Under the pieces are notes generated by a model, which did not search any database, was not told where the DNA came from, and was given only the letters and a program-made list of their open reading frames with translations. 64,000 nt of DNA from Sphagnum compactum (taxonomy: Eukaryota; Bryophyta; Sphagnopsida; Sphagnales), in contig OZ234494.1 in the NCBI GenBank assembly GCA_965153455.1, forward strand, positions 1,922,001 to 1,986,000. The letters are read 5' to 3'. Positions within the stretch are counted from its first letter, which is position 1; the number at the start of each line of letters is the position of its first letter. A program made the position numbers and the translations under genes. This document shows, piece by piece, positions 12,351-24,440 of the stretch.

Positions 12351-12702
12351 GGTAGCAGCTGAACACTGATCCAGACCAGCACCCAATGCACTTTTGCTAA
12401 CATTACACATCCTTTTTGCTTGCAATAAACTTCCCTTTTGTGGACCTCAAAATTCTGCCATCGCGTTACCAATTTTTTTTGGTCAGCCAACTGGGCAGTT
12501 GTTCATCTACACATGCACCCCAATTTGCGCAGTCAAGATTGACCAAACTTCCCAAACCTACAACACAGTCAGCTACGAGTCATTCCAGCCCAGATGTTCA
12601 TGTTACTAGAGAGAGCAATAAAATTACAGTTTCATCGAAAAGTTTTCATTCAAGGTGAACTTTGTATTGGGGAAATTTATTATGGGTTTGATACTAAGGC
12701 TC

Positions 12703-13031
12703 AGTTTAGACGAGGGTCCAGGGTCCAATTTCCTAGGAACCAATTTGGACTGATTTGAAGCTAATTGAATCCTTGAGTTGGGACTGTACCTTGGTCCCTA
12801 GCCTGATTCTTGGTTCTCCAAATCTGGAGCTCTCCTTTCAGCAGTGTTGTTTTTTGGTGCGAACCAATTGATTTTCCCTCCAAAACAGGTGCCATGTAGG
12901 TTCAGCCTCAATTTGCCACTTTTTGGTGGTCTTGGACCCTTGTCTAAAGGCCTTGGGACCAATTTAAAGCTTTCAACCAATAAGATTGCTAGAATTCATT
13001 GGTCCCTGGACCTTGGACCCTCGTCTAAAGT
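12703..13031. mobile_element. Small non-autonomous element with terminal inverted repeats (MITE-like)
   Basis: The 25-nt left end (12703-12727: agtttagacgagggtcca, then gggtcca-type bases) matches the reverse complement of the right end (13007-13031) with about two mismatches. A third copy of the end motif (ggacccttgtctaaagg, about 12937-12953) lies inside. Total length is about 329 bp and there is no ORF, fitting a MITE. I do not see an unambiguous target-site duplication, so the superfamily is open. It ends about 225 bp before the DHQ synthase start codon and probably lies in or next to that promoter. Confidence 0.7.
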
Positions 13032-13256
13032 CGCATTACATTAGAAGGATTCCAGTCAAACCCGAGACCCTGCTCTCACGGGCAATCGTAGACCAACCCC
13101 CACCAACCACCCAGGCTCAAAGTAGTCGAAGACCCAACGCAAGGTTCTTTTCGGCATAAGAAGATGTAGCGTCAGTTTCGGAGGGTATTTGTTGGCGGAA
13201 ATAGAGCCAAGGTGGTGTTTGTTTGCGATTTTTGCAGAGCTCGAAGTTCGCTTGTG
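13032..13256 (+). promoter_or_regulatory. Promoter and 5' leader region of the DHQ synthase gene
   Basis: GC content rises sharply here compared with the AT-rich left flank, with several CpG dinucleotides, as in a TATA-less housekeeping promoter. There is no TATA box near 13.1-13.2 kb. The frame upstream of 13257 is open back to a GTG at 13212 but has no ATG, so ATG 13257 is the first plausible start. Confidence 0.45.
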
Positions 13257-15598
13257 ATGGCTGTCGCACACGCTATGGCTGCTACCCCTGCGACCAACAC
13301 TCGTTGCAGTCTCTCAGGAAACGGGGAGGCTAGCACAAGTTTAGTGGCATCTTCTTCAGGCACCAAGGTCACGAGGGCAGTTTTATCGGGGTGCAGGGAC
13401 AAGAAGCGCGTCGTGTGTCTGCGACGACGGCAGGGAAAGGATAGCCGTCAATTCAAGGAACAATCCTCCTTGAATGTGGGGCGCTTAAGGGAGACGTTTT
13501 TGCAAGTTGAAAGTTTTGGCAGGGAAGGAAGTGGGAATTGCCATCCCTCCAAGCGCGGCGTGATGGCGATTAGGGCTGGCAGTGCGGGGGTGCTGGAAGG
13601 TGCGCCTCCTGCAACTCGTGATGAGCCCACGATCGTGGAAGTAGATCTCGGAGATCGGAGCTACCCTATCTACATTGGTGCTGGTTTGCTCAACCAACCG
13701 GAGTTGCTACAGAGGCACGTTAAGGGGAAGAAGGTATGGAATGCATTATTCTCTATGCCTGCTCTCTGTGCTTGAAACAACAAAAACTCTCTCAACTTTT
13801 GGTCTTCTCAACTTACCCCATACCTGTCATTTTCCCTCATCAGAATCCAAGGTTCCTGAACAGAGCCCGGGGGTTGACATGCTCTTGCCATACGGACAGT
13901 AAAGGTCTGAGGACAGTCTGGCATAACTAGTGATGAACTACCAGAGCCTAGCTTAGATCTTGCGCTCATGTATATCTGGTCCGACTTTTCCTATTAAGTG
14001 CAGTTTTTCTGGATAATATATATCTCAGTTGGCTTGTAGATTGAAAGGAGCCAGGGAAGTTAAGTTTACCTCTGTTGAGATCAAGAGTCAGCATCAAAGC
14101 TTGTTTCTCTTGGTCCGCAAATCTGACTTATCTGCAGAAGCCTGTGTGTATAGAAAAAAGTGGGCAGAAAATTGTGTAGGTGAGTCATCCTTCAAGCAAG
14201 CAGCGGTGGTTCTTTATGTGATGAATGGAGACAAACTTGGGCCTTCTATTGAAACTGTGAAGGTGGAATTTGTTATATCCTTGTTTAGTACTTGGATCGT
14301 GCTTGACAGTTTGATGGGATTAATTTGCCTGCATCTTACTTCAACGAGAAGTCAGGTCCTCTGGGGACAGAAGCTGACATCCAGACACATTCATCTGTGT
14401 AATCTACTGGAAATTTATTATGAGGCAGCCAATCTCTTCTAGAAGTTTGTGATAGGTGTCCAAGTCAATATACCTGACTTTGCTTAACTCATGATTTCAG
14501 GTGCTTGTGGTAACAAACACAAAGGTGGCACCACTTTACTTGGACAGGACCATAGCAGCCTTGAAACATGGAAGATTCAATGTGGAGGTTGAAAGTGTGA
14601 TACTTCCAGATGGTGAGAAGTACAAAGATCTCCCAACCTTGATGCAGGTCTTTGACAAGGCTATCCAGACACACATGGATAGACGATGCACATTTGTGGC
14701 TTTGGGGGGTGGAGTAATTGGTGACATGTGTGGCTATGCGGCTGCTTCTTATCTTCGTGGGGTTAATTTTATTCAGATTCCCACAACTTTGATGGCCCAG
14801 GTGAAAGCAGATCTTCAACATGAACCTTTGCATCCTGTCTAGATAAATTGATCCTCCTTCTTTCCTTCGTATTGACATTGCATAGTTTTTGGTACTTGGA
14901 TGCTGTAGGTGGATTCTTCAGTTGGAGGAAAGACAGGAGTCAACCATCCCCTTGGAAAGAACATGATTGGTGCTTTCTACCAACCTCAGTGTGTGCTTGT
15001 CGACACTGACACCCTCAACACATTGCCTGACCGGGAACTTGCATCAGGTGTTGCTGAAGTGATTAAGTATGGTCTCATCCGTGATGCCAAATTCTTTGAG
15101 TGGCAAGAAAAGAACCTGGAAGCCTTGCTTGCAAGGGATCCTGCAACATTGGCATATGCGGTCAAAAGATCATGTGAAAACAAGGCAGAGGTTGTATCTC
15201 TAGATGAGAGAGAAGGTGGGGTTCGTGCGACGTTAAATCTTGGCCACACTTTTGGGCATGCGATTGAAGCAGGTATCGGTTATGGTGGTTGGTTGCATGG
15301 GGAAGCTGTTGCTGCGGGCACAGTCATGTCTGCTGATATGTCTCTTCGGATGGGATGGATTGATAAGACCTTGTTCAACCGAGCTTTGGAGCTGCTCAAA
15401 AGAGCTAATCTCCCAGTGTCTCCTCCTGATTCCATGAACATTCAGACATTCAAGAGCATTATGGCAGTTGACAAGAAGGTTGCTGATGGGCTCTTGCGGT
15501 TGATTCTTCTCAAAGGATCTCTTGGGAACTGTGTTTTCACTGGAGAATATGATCCCGAAGCCCTTAACCAAACCCTTTCAGCCTTCTGTAAATCTTAG
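13257..15598 (+). CDS. DHQS: 3-dehydroquinate synthase, plastid-targeted
   Basis: This enzyme converts DAHP to 3-dehydroquinate, the second step of the shikimate pathway, in the plastid. Exons are 13257-13733, 14501-14800 and 14909-15598. All introns are GT-AG and phase 0 (AAG|GTATGG...TTTCAG|GTG and CAG|GTGAAA...TGTAG|GTG), giving a 488-residue product. The first ~105 residues are Ser/Arg/Ala-rich and acid-poor, a typical transit peptide, ending near MAIRAGSAG. The catalytic domain follows. It has GGGVIGD (228-234), the NAD-binding and active-site region [19 protein letters not shown] (253-271, Lys267), GVAEVIKYG (metal ligand Glu309), [12 protein letters not shown] (His372 and His376) and LHGEAVAAG (His389). 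All key residues are present and the C-terminus is complete at TAG 15596-15598. Higher-plant enzymes are slightly shorter (about 440 residues), mainly through the leader. The gene looks intact. The start choice is the least certain point; an ATG six codons later is also possible. Confidence 0.96.
13734..14500 (+). other. Intron 1 of the DHQ synthase gene
   Basis: The intron is 767 bp, with GT at 13734 and AG at 14499-14500. An open stretch inside it (14029-14442) starts at TTG and has no family resemblance, so I read it as intron. The second intron (14801-14908) is only 108 bp. Confidence 0.9.
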
Positions 15599-16800
15599 TG
15601 TTTTGCTGTCATATTATACATATCATTATTGAAATCAGAATATCTGGAGGATGCAACCTTCAGGCTCCTGAATTTGGCTTCTCTATTCTCATTTCTCAAG
15701 AACTTGAGATTTGAGGCTTTATTGATATATTTATTGACACTACAGGTTGGGGTAGCATTTTGTAACCCGTACAAGTGTTGATCAATTCATGCACATGATT
15801 TGTTGATGTATATGAGTTCCTTATGCTTTATCTTGAACCATCCTCTGCACCACTCCCAGGGAAAAACCAGGTCTATCAGGAGATTGAACACACAGTTTTT
15901 AGCATCAGTTTTGATCTCTGAAAAAAGTTTATAGTTGTAAAGGTTCATAATAGGAGGCCAAACTGACAAGTGCACATGCCTATGTTTTGTGAGAGCTGCC
16001 ATAAGACAGTTTCTCTCTAGAACCCCTTCAGGACAGAACTCAGAACCTTCAATAGTGTCATCGAATTGCCTATGTGCCGAACCAAATGTGCCTCTTGCAC
16101 CCCCCATACTTTTATGTACATGTCATGCAACATCTGTGTGGTTGCTGGGGCATGGCTGACTGATTGGTGGACTAGACTGGCTGCATGGAGCTTGAGCTTA
16201 GTGTCTATAGTTGGACTTGGAGGATGGAATGATCACCCCCCTGGATATGTGCACATTAGGGCCTATAGCAGAATCCATGATTTATAAGTAGTAATAGGGT
16301 GAATATAGCTATGTGATAGGAAATTTGGTGAACTTATAAATTTTATATATTTGTTTTCTGATTTAATTTACCAATGTTTGATCAAGGAAATATTAATAAA
16401 CAGCATTGTAGGCAACAACTCTACTTCATCATAAATATCCCCATAAGATCATTCAAAAACATATTCAAGATAATTGCAACAGATCAATCCAAGAGCATAT
16501 AATGGACAACTAATTAACACCATTTACTTCACATTCTGTCACATAGTGCACATCAATCAATTTAGTCACTGGAAAACCACACGAAAGATAAATCAAACTG
16601 AAAGGCAGGTTGAACAGACAATATATATATTGCGAGTAGTTGCAAGGTGAATAAAGGGCAAGCATTTCACTTGACCGGGGATTTAAACAGACACACCAAG
16701 TCCAGAAGCTTGCTGTAAACATGGGAACAATTTGTTACTGAAAGAAGGTTTAAGCAAAGCCAAACTCAATCTATCTAACTTACTAATTGCAATGTTTTGT
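15599..16800. other. 3' flank of the DHQ synthase gene and spacer
   Basis: Presumably the 3' UTR begins here. There is no canonical AATAAA close to the stop, although AT-rich words that could serve as plant polyadenylation signals occur at 15600-15740. No further gene is recognised to 16800. Confidence 0.4.
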
Positions 16801-16810
16801 CAGATCATCA

Positions 16811-17300
16811 AGTGACCCAACACACCAGTGCACCTTCCATTGGAAACCTCTTATGACTCACTTGTGGATGAACTGCAAAATCAGTTGTCAATTCTCGTCA
16901 TGATGCAAGTTATGCAGCTGCAAGCTGCCTTCCTCCAACAGCCTCTGAATACCATTCATGTGGTGGTTCATGACATCTTCCTTACCATCACCTTCAAAGA
17001 GCGTTGCTGCCTTGTTGACTGGCGACAAAACACTAATGAAACCCATGAAAATAACAAGAACAGCTATTTGATCATCATGAAATTCTTCATGTGCATGCAG
17101 AAATATTGCTCAGATACTGTTGTATTCTTGCAGCAGCACCTAAGCTGTAAACTTCATGAGCTCTCAAGTCCTGCTCCACTAGACACTCATGGTCAAAGGC
17201 TCTACATCTGCTTATCACAACATGAGCTATTGCTCCTGCACCATGGGCAGTTGATGGTTCACCAGACATGGACTGATCACATTGACCTGGAATTCCTCCT
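16811..17300 (-). pseudogene. Unidentified coding-like relic, with a dispersed repeat end at its left edge
   Basis: On the minus strand, 17269-17087 is open and contains GEPSTAHGAGAIAHVVISRC. A second minus frame further left is open for about 70 codons and contains VIFMGFISVLSPVNKAATLF. The two lie in different frames and are bounded by stops. No family is recognised. The left edge (16811-16872) matches a repeat word block also seen at 27.87 kb (CCATTGGA.ACCT...TTGTGGATGAA), so this may be transposon debris rather than a host gene. Confidence 0.25.
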
Positions 17301-20300
17301 CTTCCTCTTTTTCACCTACTCTACATCTGCAACTCATATAGTAATCGCAATTATATCTTATTAAAAACCAAAATGCATCTTAGACTACAAAGTTTTAGAC
17401 CACAACCCAGAAGCTTGAAACACCAACCCCGCTCACAATCTTAGCTTATCAAATGTTCTTGTCCTCCCACCTCATGTTCCAAATATCCTATTCATGAGAA
17501 AGTGAAAGATTGACAGAGGAAAAAAACAAACTAATTATATTCTTCTTTGTGTTGTTGGGTTTTGAGCTTTTGTGACACAAAATTAGGGTTGATGAAATCT
17601 TCATTGGATGGAATAGTACTATCAACCGCTGAAAGTAGAAGATGACAAAAGTGCGGTAGTTGATGGTGAAAGGAGGAGGTGTTCTCGTCGATAGTTTGTT
17701 TTTCTTTTCTATGATTTGTTTCTTGTGGGTTATGTTCGATGTTGTTCTAATGGTGATTGGGTGTTTTGATAGTGCTTGGCGTGGGTGTTGTGTTTGATGT
17801 GTTGAGTTCAGCTATTGTCCAGATGTTGTGTTGGTTTTTAGAGGATGCTCATCTTGGAGCTTGGTGCTTCATAGTATGTGAATGGCAGTGCAATTGTGTT
17901 GGGGTAGCTAAGTTTTTCTTCTTTTCCTAGTGTTTGCATAAGTTGGTGGTTTTTGAGAAGAAAGAGATGGTTTGGTAGTGTTTAAAACCTTCGAAGGATA
18001 GTAGGGGATAAATGCCCAGTTGTTACTGATCAGCTTGACTATGGAGATATGTCGTCCTTTCAATGTGGCATACATTTTAGAAGAAAGGAGATGGGAGTAG
18101 TAATAGACTTAAGGGTCACATTGGGAGAAGTGATGAAAACCTTTAGGGATTTTATGAGTGGTCAATGGTAATTTGTGTAGTGATGTGTTAGAGTTATTGT
18201 GCGGATTTTGTGGCAATTGTGTTGAGTAAGTGATTCAAAGAGAAAGAACATCTGCAAATGTGGGAACTCCGAAAGGATGCTTTGGTTTCTAGGGTGTGGC
18301 TGGTTGTGGGAAAATTTGTTGGAAATCATTCTATAGTTCATTATTTCTACTTTGTCCAACCTCTTGAGATGTTATATGTTTCTTTGTTGCTTTGTGACAA
18401 CATATGTAATTTGATGTATTTGAATGTGTGGGGTTTTCGGTTGTGGTTCAAGTTCATGAGCTATATATATTGGGATATGGCATTGTCTGATTAATGAAAG
18501 TGGTGGGGGAGAGGATTTTGTGACTATTGGAATTGCCAACAATATGACTAGTGGGTTCGTTCAAAGAGAAATTAGAGTGAATTGATCCCTCATGACTGAT
18601 TAAACTCGTAGATTAAAATTGATTACATAAATTAGCAGGTAATTAGATGTTATAACATAAGTATTGTCACTTTGGACAAATGCTCTTGTATTTATGCAAG
18701 TCTTGAACCATTGGTTGTAATAGTTGTGTTTTATGATTGGGATATCTCCCTCTTTTTGAGTTACATTTCTTTCCTTTTTCCCTTACCTAGTCATCAAGTC
18801 CAATGTTTGATCCTAATGTTGTTATTTATATTCCTAGATTCTTTGATGCCTAGTAGTTGGTGCCATGGAATCAAGGGTGATAGGGAGGGTACTTGAAATT
18901 TGTTTTACCACACATGATGTACATAAAACAAGGAGTGCAAGCCACCACCACATAACATTATCATTTATTGTTGTTGCCAATTGAAATGCAACATTTGCCC
19001 TTTGATCCTAGCTTTAACGTTGGAAGTTGTTGCAAAAATATTGAAACAAAAAACACAATAGCCAAGAAACAATTCAATCTAAAACCCAACTTTTTTATCC
19101 CATTTTTAGCTTATTGTTAAAGAACATTCAAATCTACAGCTGCATTTCATGTCTTCATTCGCTTCGTAATAAGTATTATGGAAAAACCTTGAAAGCATGT
19201 TGAACTCAAACTCAATATCGGAAAAACAAAAAATTTATAAAACCCATCAGTAAGAGTTTGCAAGAACCCAATAACAAGAATTTGTAAAACCTATCACATT
19301 TTCTCTTTCTCTATGGTTGCACGTTTAAGTAGGTCATGGACAAAAATGTAACTTGTGGGTTGTGTTTTGTCATCCAAGAACAAAGTTTGATTTGTTTCAG
19401 AACATGATGTGGAAAATGAATCACTTGCAAATGGAAAGTTCTTCCATCCCATGAATAAACCTTATATTTTCACATGGGACTTTTATGACATTTGATCTAA
19501 TTGATTTGCAATAACAACGAGCTTGGCATTATCTCCTCCAATTCTTTGTACATGAAGTTAAAGTTCCTTCACCTTTGCAACTATAACACAAGCTTTTCAT
19601 CAACCCATCTCATTTGTACATGTTGTAAGTTCAAACACATTGTGGATCTCTTGTTCTGCAACAAATTGTATTTGTAAACACAAAGTCACTACCTCTGTCT
19701 CATGTTGGAAGATTCAAGATAAGAATAAGTTAGACACCATTCAAAAAAAATAAGACATGATACATTCAACTTATTCCAATGACTTGCAAACAACAAATAG
19801 CTCAAAGGAAGAAGCTTTCCATTTATACCAACATTCAATATGCAATCACAAAAAACAAGGTTCTTGAATTGAAAAGGTAATTTCAAATCCCATTGGGCAT
19901 ATTGTCTCCATACAAAGATATTCCAAAAGAATAGAATTGCAACAATATATCATTGATATGCTTGAATGTGATTAAGACACCCAGTGATAAAACTTGACAT
20001 GAACGATTTGAAATCAATTTTTTTTTGCTATTTACTAGCAACATGAGAATTATTTCTACAGAATCAATGTATATTGCTGAATTGAAAGCAAAAACACAAA
20101 TTGAACAAAGGACAAAGTGCGCTCTCTTCAGAGTTATAGAAAATGTCCTAAAAAAATTGAACTAGAGGCTCCTCAAAGCGTAGGAAAGAAAGTATTTATC
20201 CTTTTGTTCAAGGCTAATGTCAACTAATCTTGAAGGGCTATCCAAGGGTTTTTTTTGAGTAGAAGTGCTGACCAAAGAACTAGTCAATACCTCCTACCAA

Positions 20301-21125
20301 ACCCTCAATGATTCCTCAAAGCATCACTGACGTCGAATTACTCTATGCTGACCCACAAAATACTTTAAAGGGTACCAATTCTGTAGTGCAATGGCTATAA
20401 AAGACAAAATTTCAAAGTTCTTATGTCTTTTAACACACTCTACCAAACCAACCAACTTATATATATTAGCATCATAATCATACTTAACACAATCACATAA
20501 GTAAGAGACAAAAATATATATTGAAAATTTGTTTCCTATGAGGCATTGCTGGCAGGCATGCATACTTTTGTGTTGAAAACTGAGCTGCATTCAATTTGTT
20601 TCTACATAGTAGTGTTTGCTGGGTGCTGTTTGCCTAGAATCTGATAGAGGTGCACTGGAAAATACTACAAACAAATCAAGATTCCCTCATCAAATTCTCT
20701 TATATATTCTTATATACATATATATGTAAGCATGTCTATGATTGCACGGTGTGCATCGCAAAGCACATATTTTTAAACAGCCACTGACATATGAAGTCAC
20801 GGGGACCTTGAACTACCAGTCTCAAACCCATTGAAATGGAGAGCACTCTTGACGAACTAGCCTGTACATGGAAATATCATTTACCTGCAATCAATAGATT
20901 TTCTGCTAAGAGATAAAATCTTTTTAATGACATTATGCAGAACATGTTCTGGATTCAGCATGTTTCAGAGTTAGCTCAAGTTAATTGACCATTGTGATTA
21001 GCCTTGTTCCGAAGGTCCTGTATGAGGCAATGTACAATACTTATGCCTCTTGCAAAATGAGAAATTAACTGTTATCTCACTATTCTTCCAAGAGGTCTCC
21101 AAGCTCAAGAAGCCCAAGGCTTTAA
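17301..21125. other. Spacer, no gene recognised
   Basis: The T/G-rich stretch 17520-18500 has short open frames on both strands but no recognisable domains or splice-consistent exons. The remainder is AT-rich, unstructured sequence. Confidence 0.45.
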
Positions 21126-21445
21126 AATCACTTTAAAATCAATTAATCTCCCACATTCTGAATCCAAATCTTACCAAATAAATTCCATTTAAATCCTGCT
21201 CATCCAGATCTTTCCAAGAACACCAAAGGCACATTCCAATTCCTCTGAAATTTTCAGGTACGATTTAACTTAAATTTTCAGTGAAGAAATCATTCAATAC
21301 TCAACAACTTTTGCACCACAAGTCCAAACATCATGGAACCAAGCTCTTGCACCCCTCCCCCATCGAGAGCTTTCCAAAGACACCAAGAACACAATCTGAA
21401 GGATCCCGGTTCGATGGATTTCATAACTACAAAATAAAACAAACT
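21126..21445 (+). repeat. 320-bp dispersed repeat, copy 1 (partner at 38.25 kb)
   Basis: Collinear with 38245-38559 along its whole length, including 'caccaaaggcacattccaat', 'gaagaaatcattcaat' and 'ccaaagacaccaagaacac'. Estimated identity by eye is 85-90% with small indels. The copies are in direct orientation 17.1 kb apart. No ORF, TIR or poly(A) tail is evident. The family could be a SINE/TRIM-type or MITE-type repeat. Confidence 0.85.
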
Positions 21446-21582
21446 TCCTTCCTTCATTAGATAGATGAGTGTTGGCAGGTATAGCAATTTAAATATATCA
21501 GCAGGATAAGGGTAAGCACAACATTTCAAAACATGTATCTACCGAGTAAAGGTATATTGGCTTCCAAAAAATCCCAAATCGT
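21446..21582. other. Spacer
   Basis: Short AT-rich link between the dispersed repeat and the telomere-like run. Nothing else is seen. Confidence 0.4.
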
Positions 21583-21608
21583 GGGTTTAGGGTTTAGGGT
21601 TTAGGGTA
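21583..21608 (+). repeat. Interstitial telomere-like TTTAGGG run
   Basis: Three and a half tandem copies of the plant-type heptamer TTTAGGG lie within otherwise unremarkable AT-rich sequence. Confidence 0.9.
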
Positions 21609-22870
21609 TGAAAGCTTTGTAAAATTGTCATTTCAGGTAAGGGTAAAGGTGAATGATGAACATTTACCCTACTCTCAGGGTAAGGGTAACTATTTTCATC
21701 ATTTACCCCATACATATCAGGTGGGCATAAGTCCGTAAACATGGGATAAAAAATAAATTAACATAAGTATGGCACTTTTCAAAGTGAAGAAAGACAAATT
21801 ACTTGTGCACTTGACATTTCAAACATCTTATCAAAATGATTAACACACATATAATCAAATCAATCAATAGTGTTAAAAATATATTCAAAGAATTTTTATA
21901 ATGAAAAATGATAGTAAAATCTAAGGGGGTTCCGAAGAGCATATGGTGAGAATTTTATTCAAGATAATTAACGTAATGATTTTTTTAAATGCAAAAAAAA
22001 ATATTATATACAACATTTAGTCAACATAACAATATGAAAATGCATATATGGTATATATCATGTGTTCGCCTGCTTCAAAACAATAAAGACATGGTAAGTT
22101 GAAATGTTTATCAATTGAGTTGAGGTAATTATAAAAAGGTAGTAAAAAAGTTTGAAACATCGAATGTGAGATATTGAATGAATCAATGGGTTTGATGCTT
22201 TATTTATTTATACACATGTCATGAACTAGATCATTATGGTTTTCTCAACAATGTTATGCATTTGACAAAGTTAAACGAGATCACTTAAATTGAAGTTGTA
22301 ATTTGTAAATGGTTTAATAATTGTTTACACTCGTACATATATATTTATTTATACATATACTCAACCATTTAGTGTAATGTTTTAATGTTCATGTTTTTAC
22401 CCCCACAATCCATAGAACATTTTGGCAATGAGTAATAGGTATCAGGTCTGTCCACATGGACTTACCTTACCAAACACTGGAGTAAAGCTTTATACTCAGC
22501 AACAAGCGTTAGGCTAGGTACCTTCAATCTGCTTTTGAAGGTTTGATGAACTTAGCCCTACCTGCTGCACTCAAGGTCGTACTACTTTGCAATGTGTTCT
22601 GCAACATGACCCACCCAATGTTTTCAAAAACTTATCAAAAGCATAATCTCCTTTACATTAGGCATAGAGAGAGAGAGTGAACTTGGCCTGAGCAATGGTA
22701 CAACAACAACAACGACGAGCGCCACTGTCCCCCTCCCTGTACTTGCCGGCAATTTCTTAAGAAAACTCATTGGGCGCCGCATGATGTGTTGTACAAAGTG
22801 TGGGGAAGATTGTTCCAAGTCTCCTTGATTTCAAATTCAAAAAACAATCAATCTACTGCCAAAAGTTGTG
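21609..22870. other. Spacer with a short GA run
   Basis: AT-rich sequence. An AG dinucleotide run lies at about 22666-22678. A minus-strand open frame at 22818-22624 begins at TTG and has a Val run, which looks like chance. No gene is supported. Confidence 0.45.
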
Positions 22871-22875
22871 TGTCT

Positions 22876-22990
22876 ATGGATCAGTTGGGCTTTGCAAAGG
22901 CTTCCCAGACACCGTTCAGCCCGGGCTTTGTAGCCAGCAGCAGCAGGAGGTCTAAGTTACGGCTTGAATGTATGACCCAGCACCCACCAG
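22876..22990 (+). pseudogene. Possible captured N-terminal coding fragment
   Basis: From ATG 22876 the translation begins MDQLGFAKASQTPFSPGF and continues with Ser/Arg-rich residues resembling an organelle leader, in a locally GC-richer patch. It then runs into the repeat word CACCCACCAGTGCACCATCC and hairpins with no donor-consistent continuation that I can defend. It may be a captured gene fragment or chance. Confidence 0.2.
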
Positions 22991-22995
22991 TGCAC

Positions 22996-23076
22996 CATCC
23001 AAAAAATCCTGTTTTTGGGATTTTTTGGATGCGATGAAACCCTAAACCCCAGGACAGGGTTCTGGGTTTAGGGTTT
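22996..23076. repeat. Two adjacent hairpins, the second from telomere-like words
   Basis: The first has perfect 14-bp arms catccaaaaaatcc (22996-23009) and ggattttttggatg (23018-23031) with an 8-nt loop. Immediately after, AAACCCTAAACCCC (23037-23050) faces GGGTTTAGGGTTT (23064-23076), so the telomere-type heptamer occurs in both orientations as a stem. Confidence 0.85.
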
Positions 23077-23079
23077 TTT

Positions 23080-24440
23080 TTTCTCACACACCCTGACCTT
23101 CAATGGTCAGTTTTTTTTTTCCTTCCCCCACCCCCTCCCTACCTACCTCCTACTTTTCCCTTCCTCTCTCCCCTCCCTTTTCCCACTCATAATTTCTTCT
23201 TCTTTCTTTGGGACCTCTTCTTTCTTTCTTGGTTTTCCTTATTTCTTTGTTTCTTCTTTTTGTTTTCTATTTTGTGTAGAGCTTTGTTTGAGGTCTCTGT
23301 GGCCTCTTGTTTTTTTTCTCTCTTTTCTTTTTAAAAAACATTGTGTCTTTATTTGAGGTTTTGTGATCTTTTTGTTCTTCTTTTGATTTTTCTTTTTCTT
23401 TTTTTTTTTGTTTCTTGTTTTTGTGTGTATGTTTTGAGTTACACGTGTGGAGCTATGGAAGAGGAGGACAGGAGCAACCAAAAAAAAAAAAGGAAGAGAT
23501 GAAGAGGAAAAGCAACTGAAAGAGGTGAGTCTCTTGCAATTCAACACCTACAAACCAACAATGGTAGTAGAGGTTTGTTGCCATCGTCATGAGCTCTTGA
23601 TTGCAATAAAGGTTTGTTGCCTTCACTAGGATTTTCTATTTTTTTTGTTTTTTAATTTTGTTTTTATTTATTTCTCTTATTTCTTTTTGCTTTTAATTTT
23701 TTTCCCTGTTGTTTGGCTGGTTTTTTTAATATCGTGTTTTTGGCATTTCAATTTTTTGCATTTTTTGCATTTTTTTCTATTTTTTCTATTTTTCTCAATT
23801 TTTAAAATTTGGTTTCTTTTTATATTTTCTATACCTTTTTTTAAAAATATTTCGAGTTTGTTCTATATAAAATTTAAACTCCAAAAAAACCAATATTAAA
23901 AAAAACAATAGAAACAAAAAAAGAAACATTTTTTTAATTACAGAAAATGAAAACAAGAAATAAAACAAGAAATACTAAACCAAAGTTTTAAAGAAGTACA
24001 AAAAACAAAAAACAGAAAATTAAAAAAAAGAAAAACAAGGGATAAAAGTCCAAGAAAAAACCAAGAATTTTTTTTTAAACCCCAAAAATCCTGGGTTTTT
24101 TCTAGATTTTTTTCCTTTTTTTAATTTTCTGTTTTTTGCTTTTTGTACTTCTTGAAAATTTTGGTTTTATATTTCCTGTTTTATTTATGGTTTTCATTTT
24201 CTGTACTTTTAAAATATATATTTCTCTTTTTTCTCTAAATGGTTTTTTAATAATTTTTTGGGGGTTTAAAATTTTATGTTTATTTAGTTTCCTTTTTCTT
24301 CAATTTTTTTTTGTTTCTCTTGTTTTTTATGTTTTTTTAATTTTTATTTATTTATTTATTTCTGTAATTTTTAAATATCTTTTTTATCTTTTTTTTTTGT
24401 TGGTTTTTTTTTTCCTTTTTGGTTTTCTCAATACTATTTT
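23080..24440 (+). repeat. Long pyrimidine-rich (T/C) tract
   Basis: About 1.3 kb dominated by T with C/TTTG interruptions on the plus strand, interrupted by an A-rich block at 23880-24060. The Phe/Leu-rich open frames here (for example 23645-23899 and 24136-24507) are translations of poly-T and not genes. Confidence 0.85.
23866..24277. repeat. Long foldback (imperfect inverted repeat)
   Basis: The A-rich block 23940-24030 is the reverse complement of 24114-24204 with about nine mismatches over ~90 positions, and the pairing appears to continue outward in weaker form to about 23866 and 24277. The spacer of ~85 nt contains a smaller aaacccc...gggttt stem. Shared landmarks are gaagtacaaaaa and acagaaaat versus their complements. 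Origin (foldback or MITE insertion, or hairpin RNA locus) is undetermined. Confidence 0.85.

Noticed and set aside
14029-14442. 137-codon frame inside DHQ synthase intron 1
   Set aside because: TTG start, no recognised domain, and flanking splice sites match the enzyme exons exactly.
16828-17364. 178-codon plus-strand frame
   Set aside because: GTG start, low-complexity His/Leu-rich text and no family. The minus strand looks slightly more coding-like but is broken.
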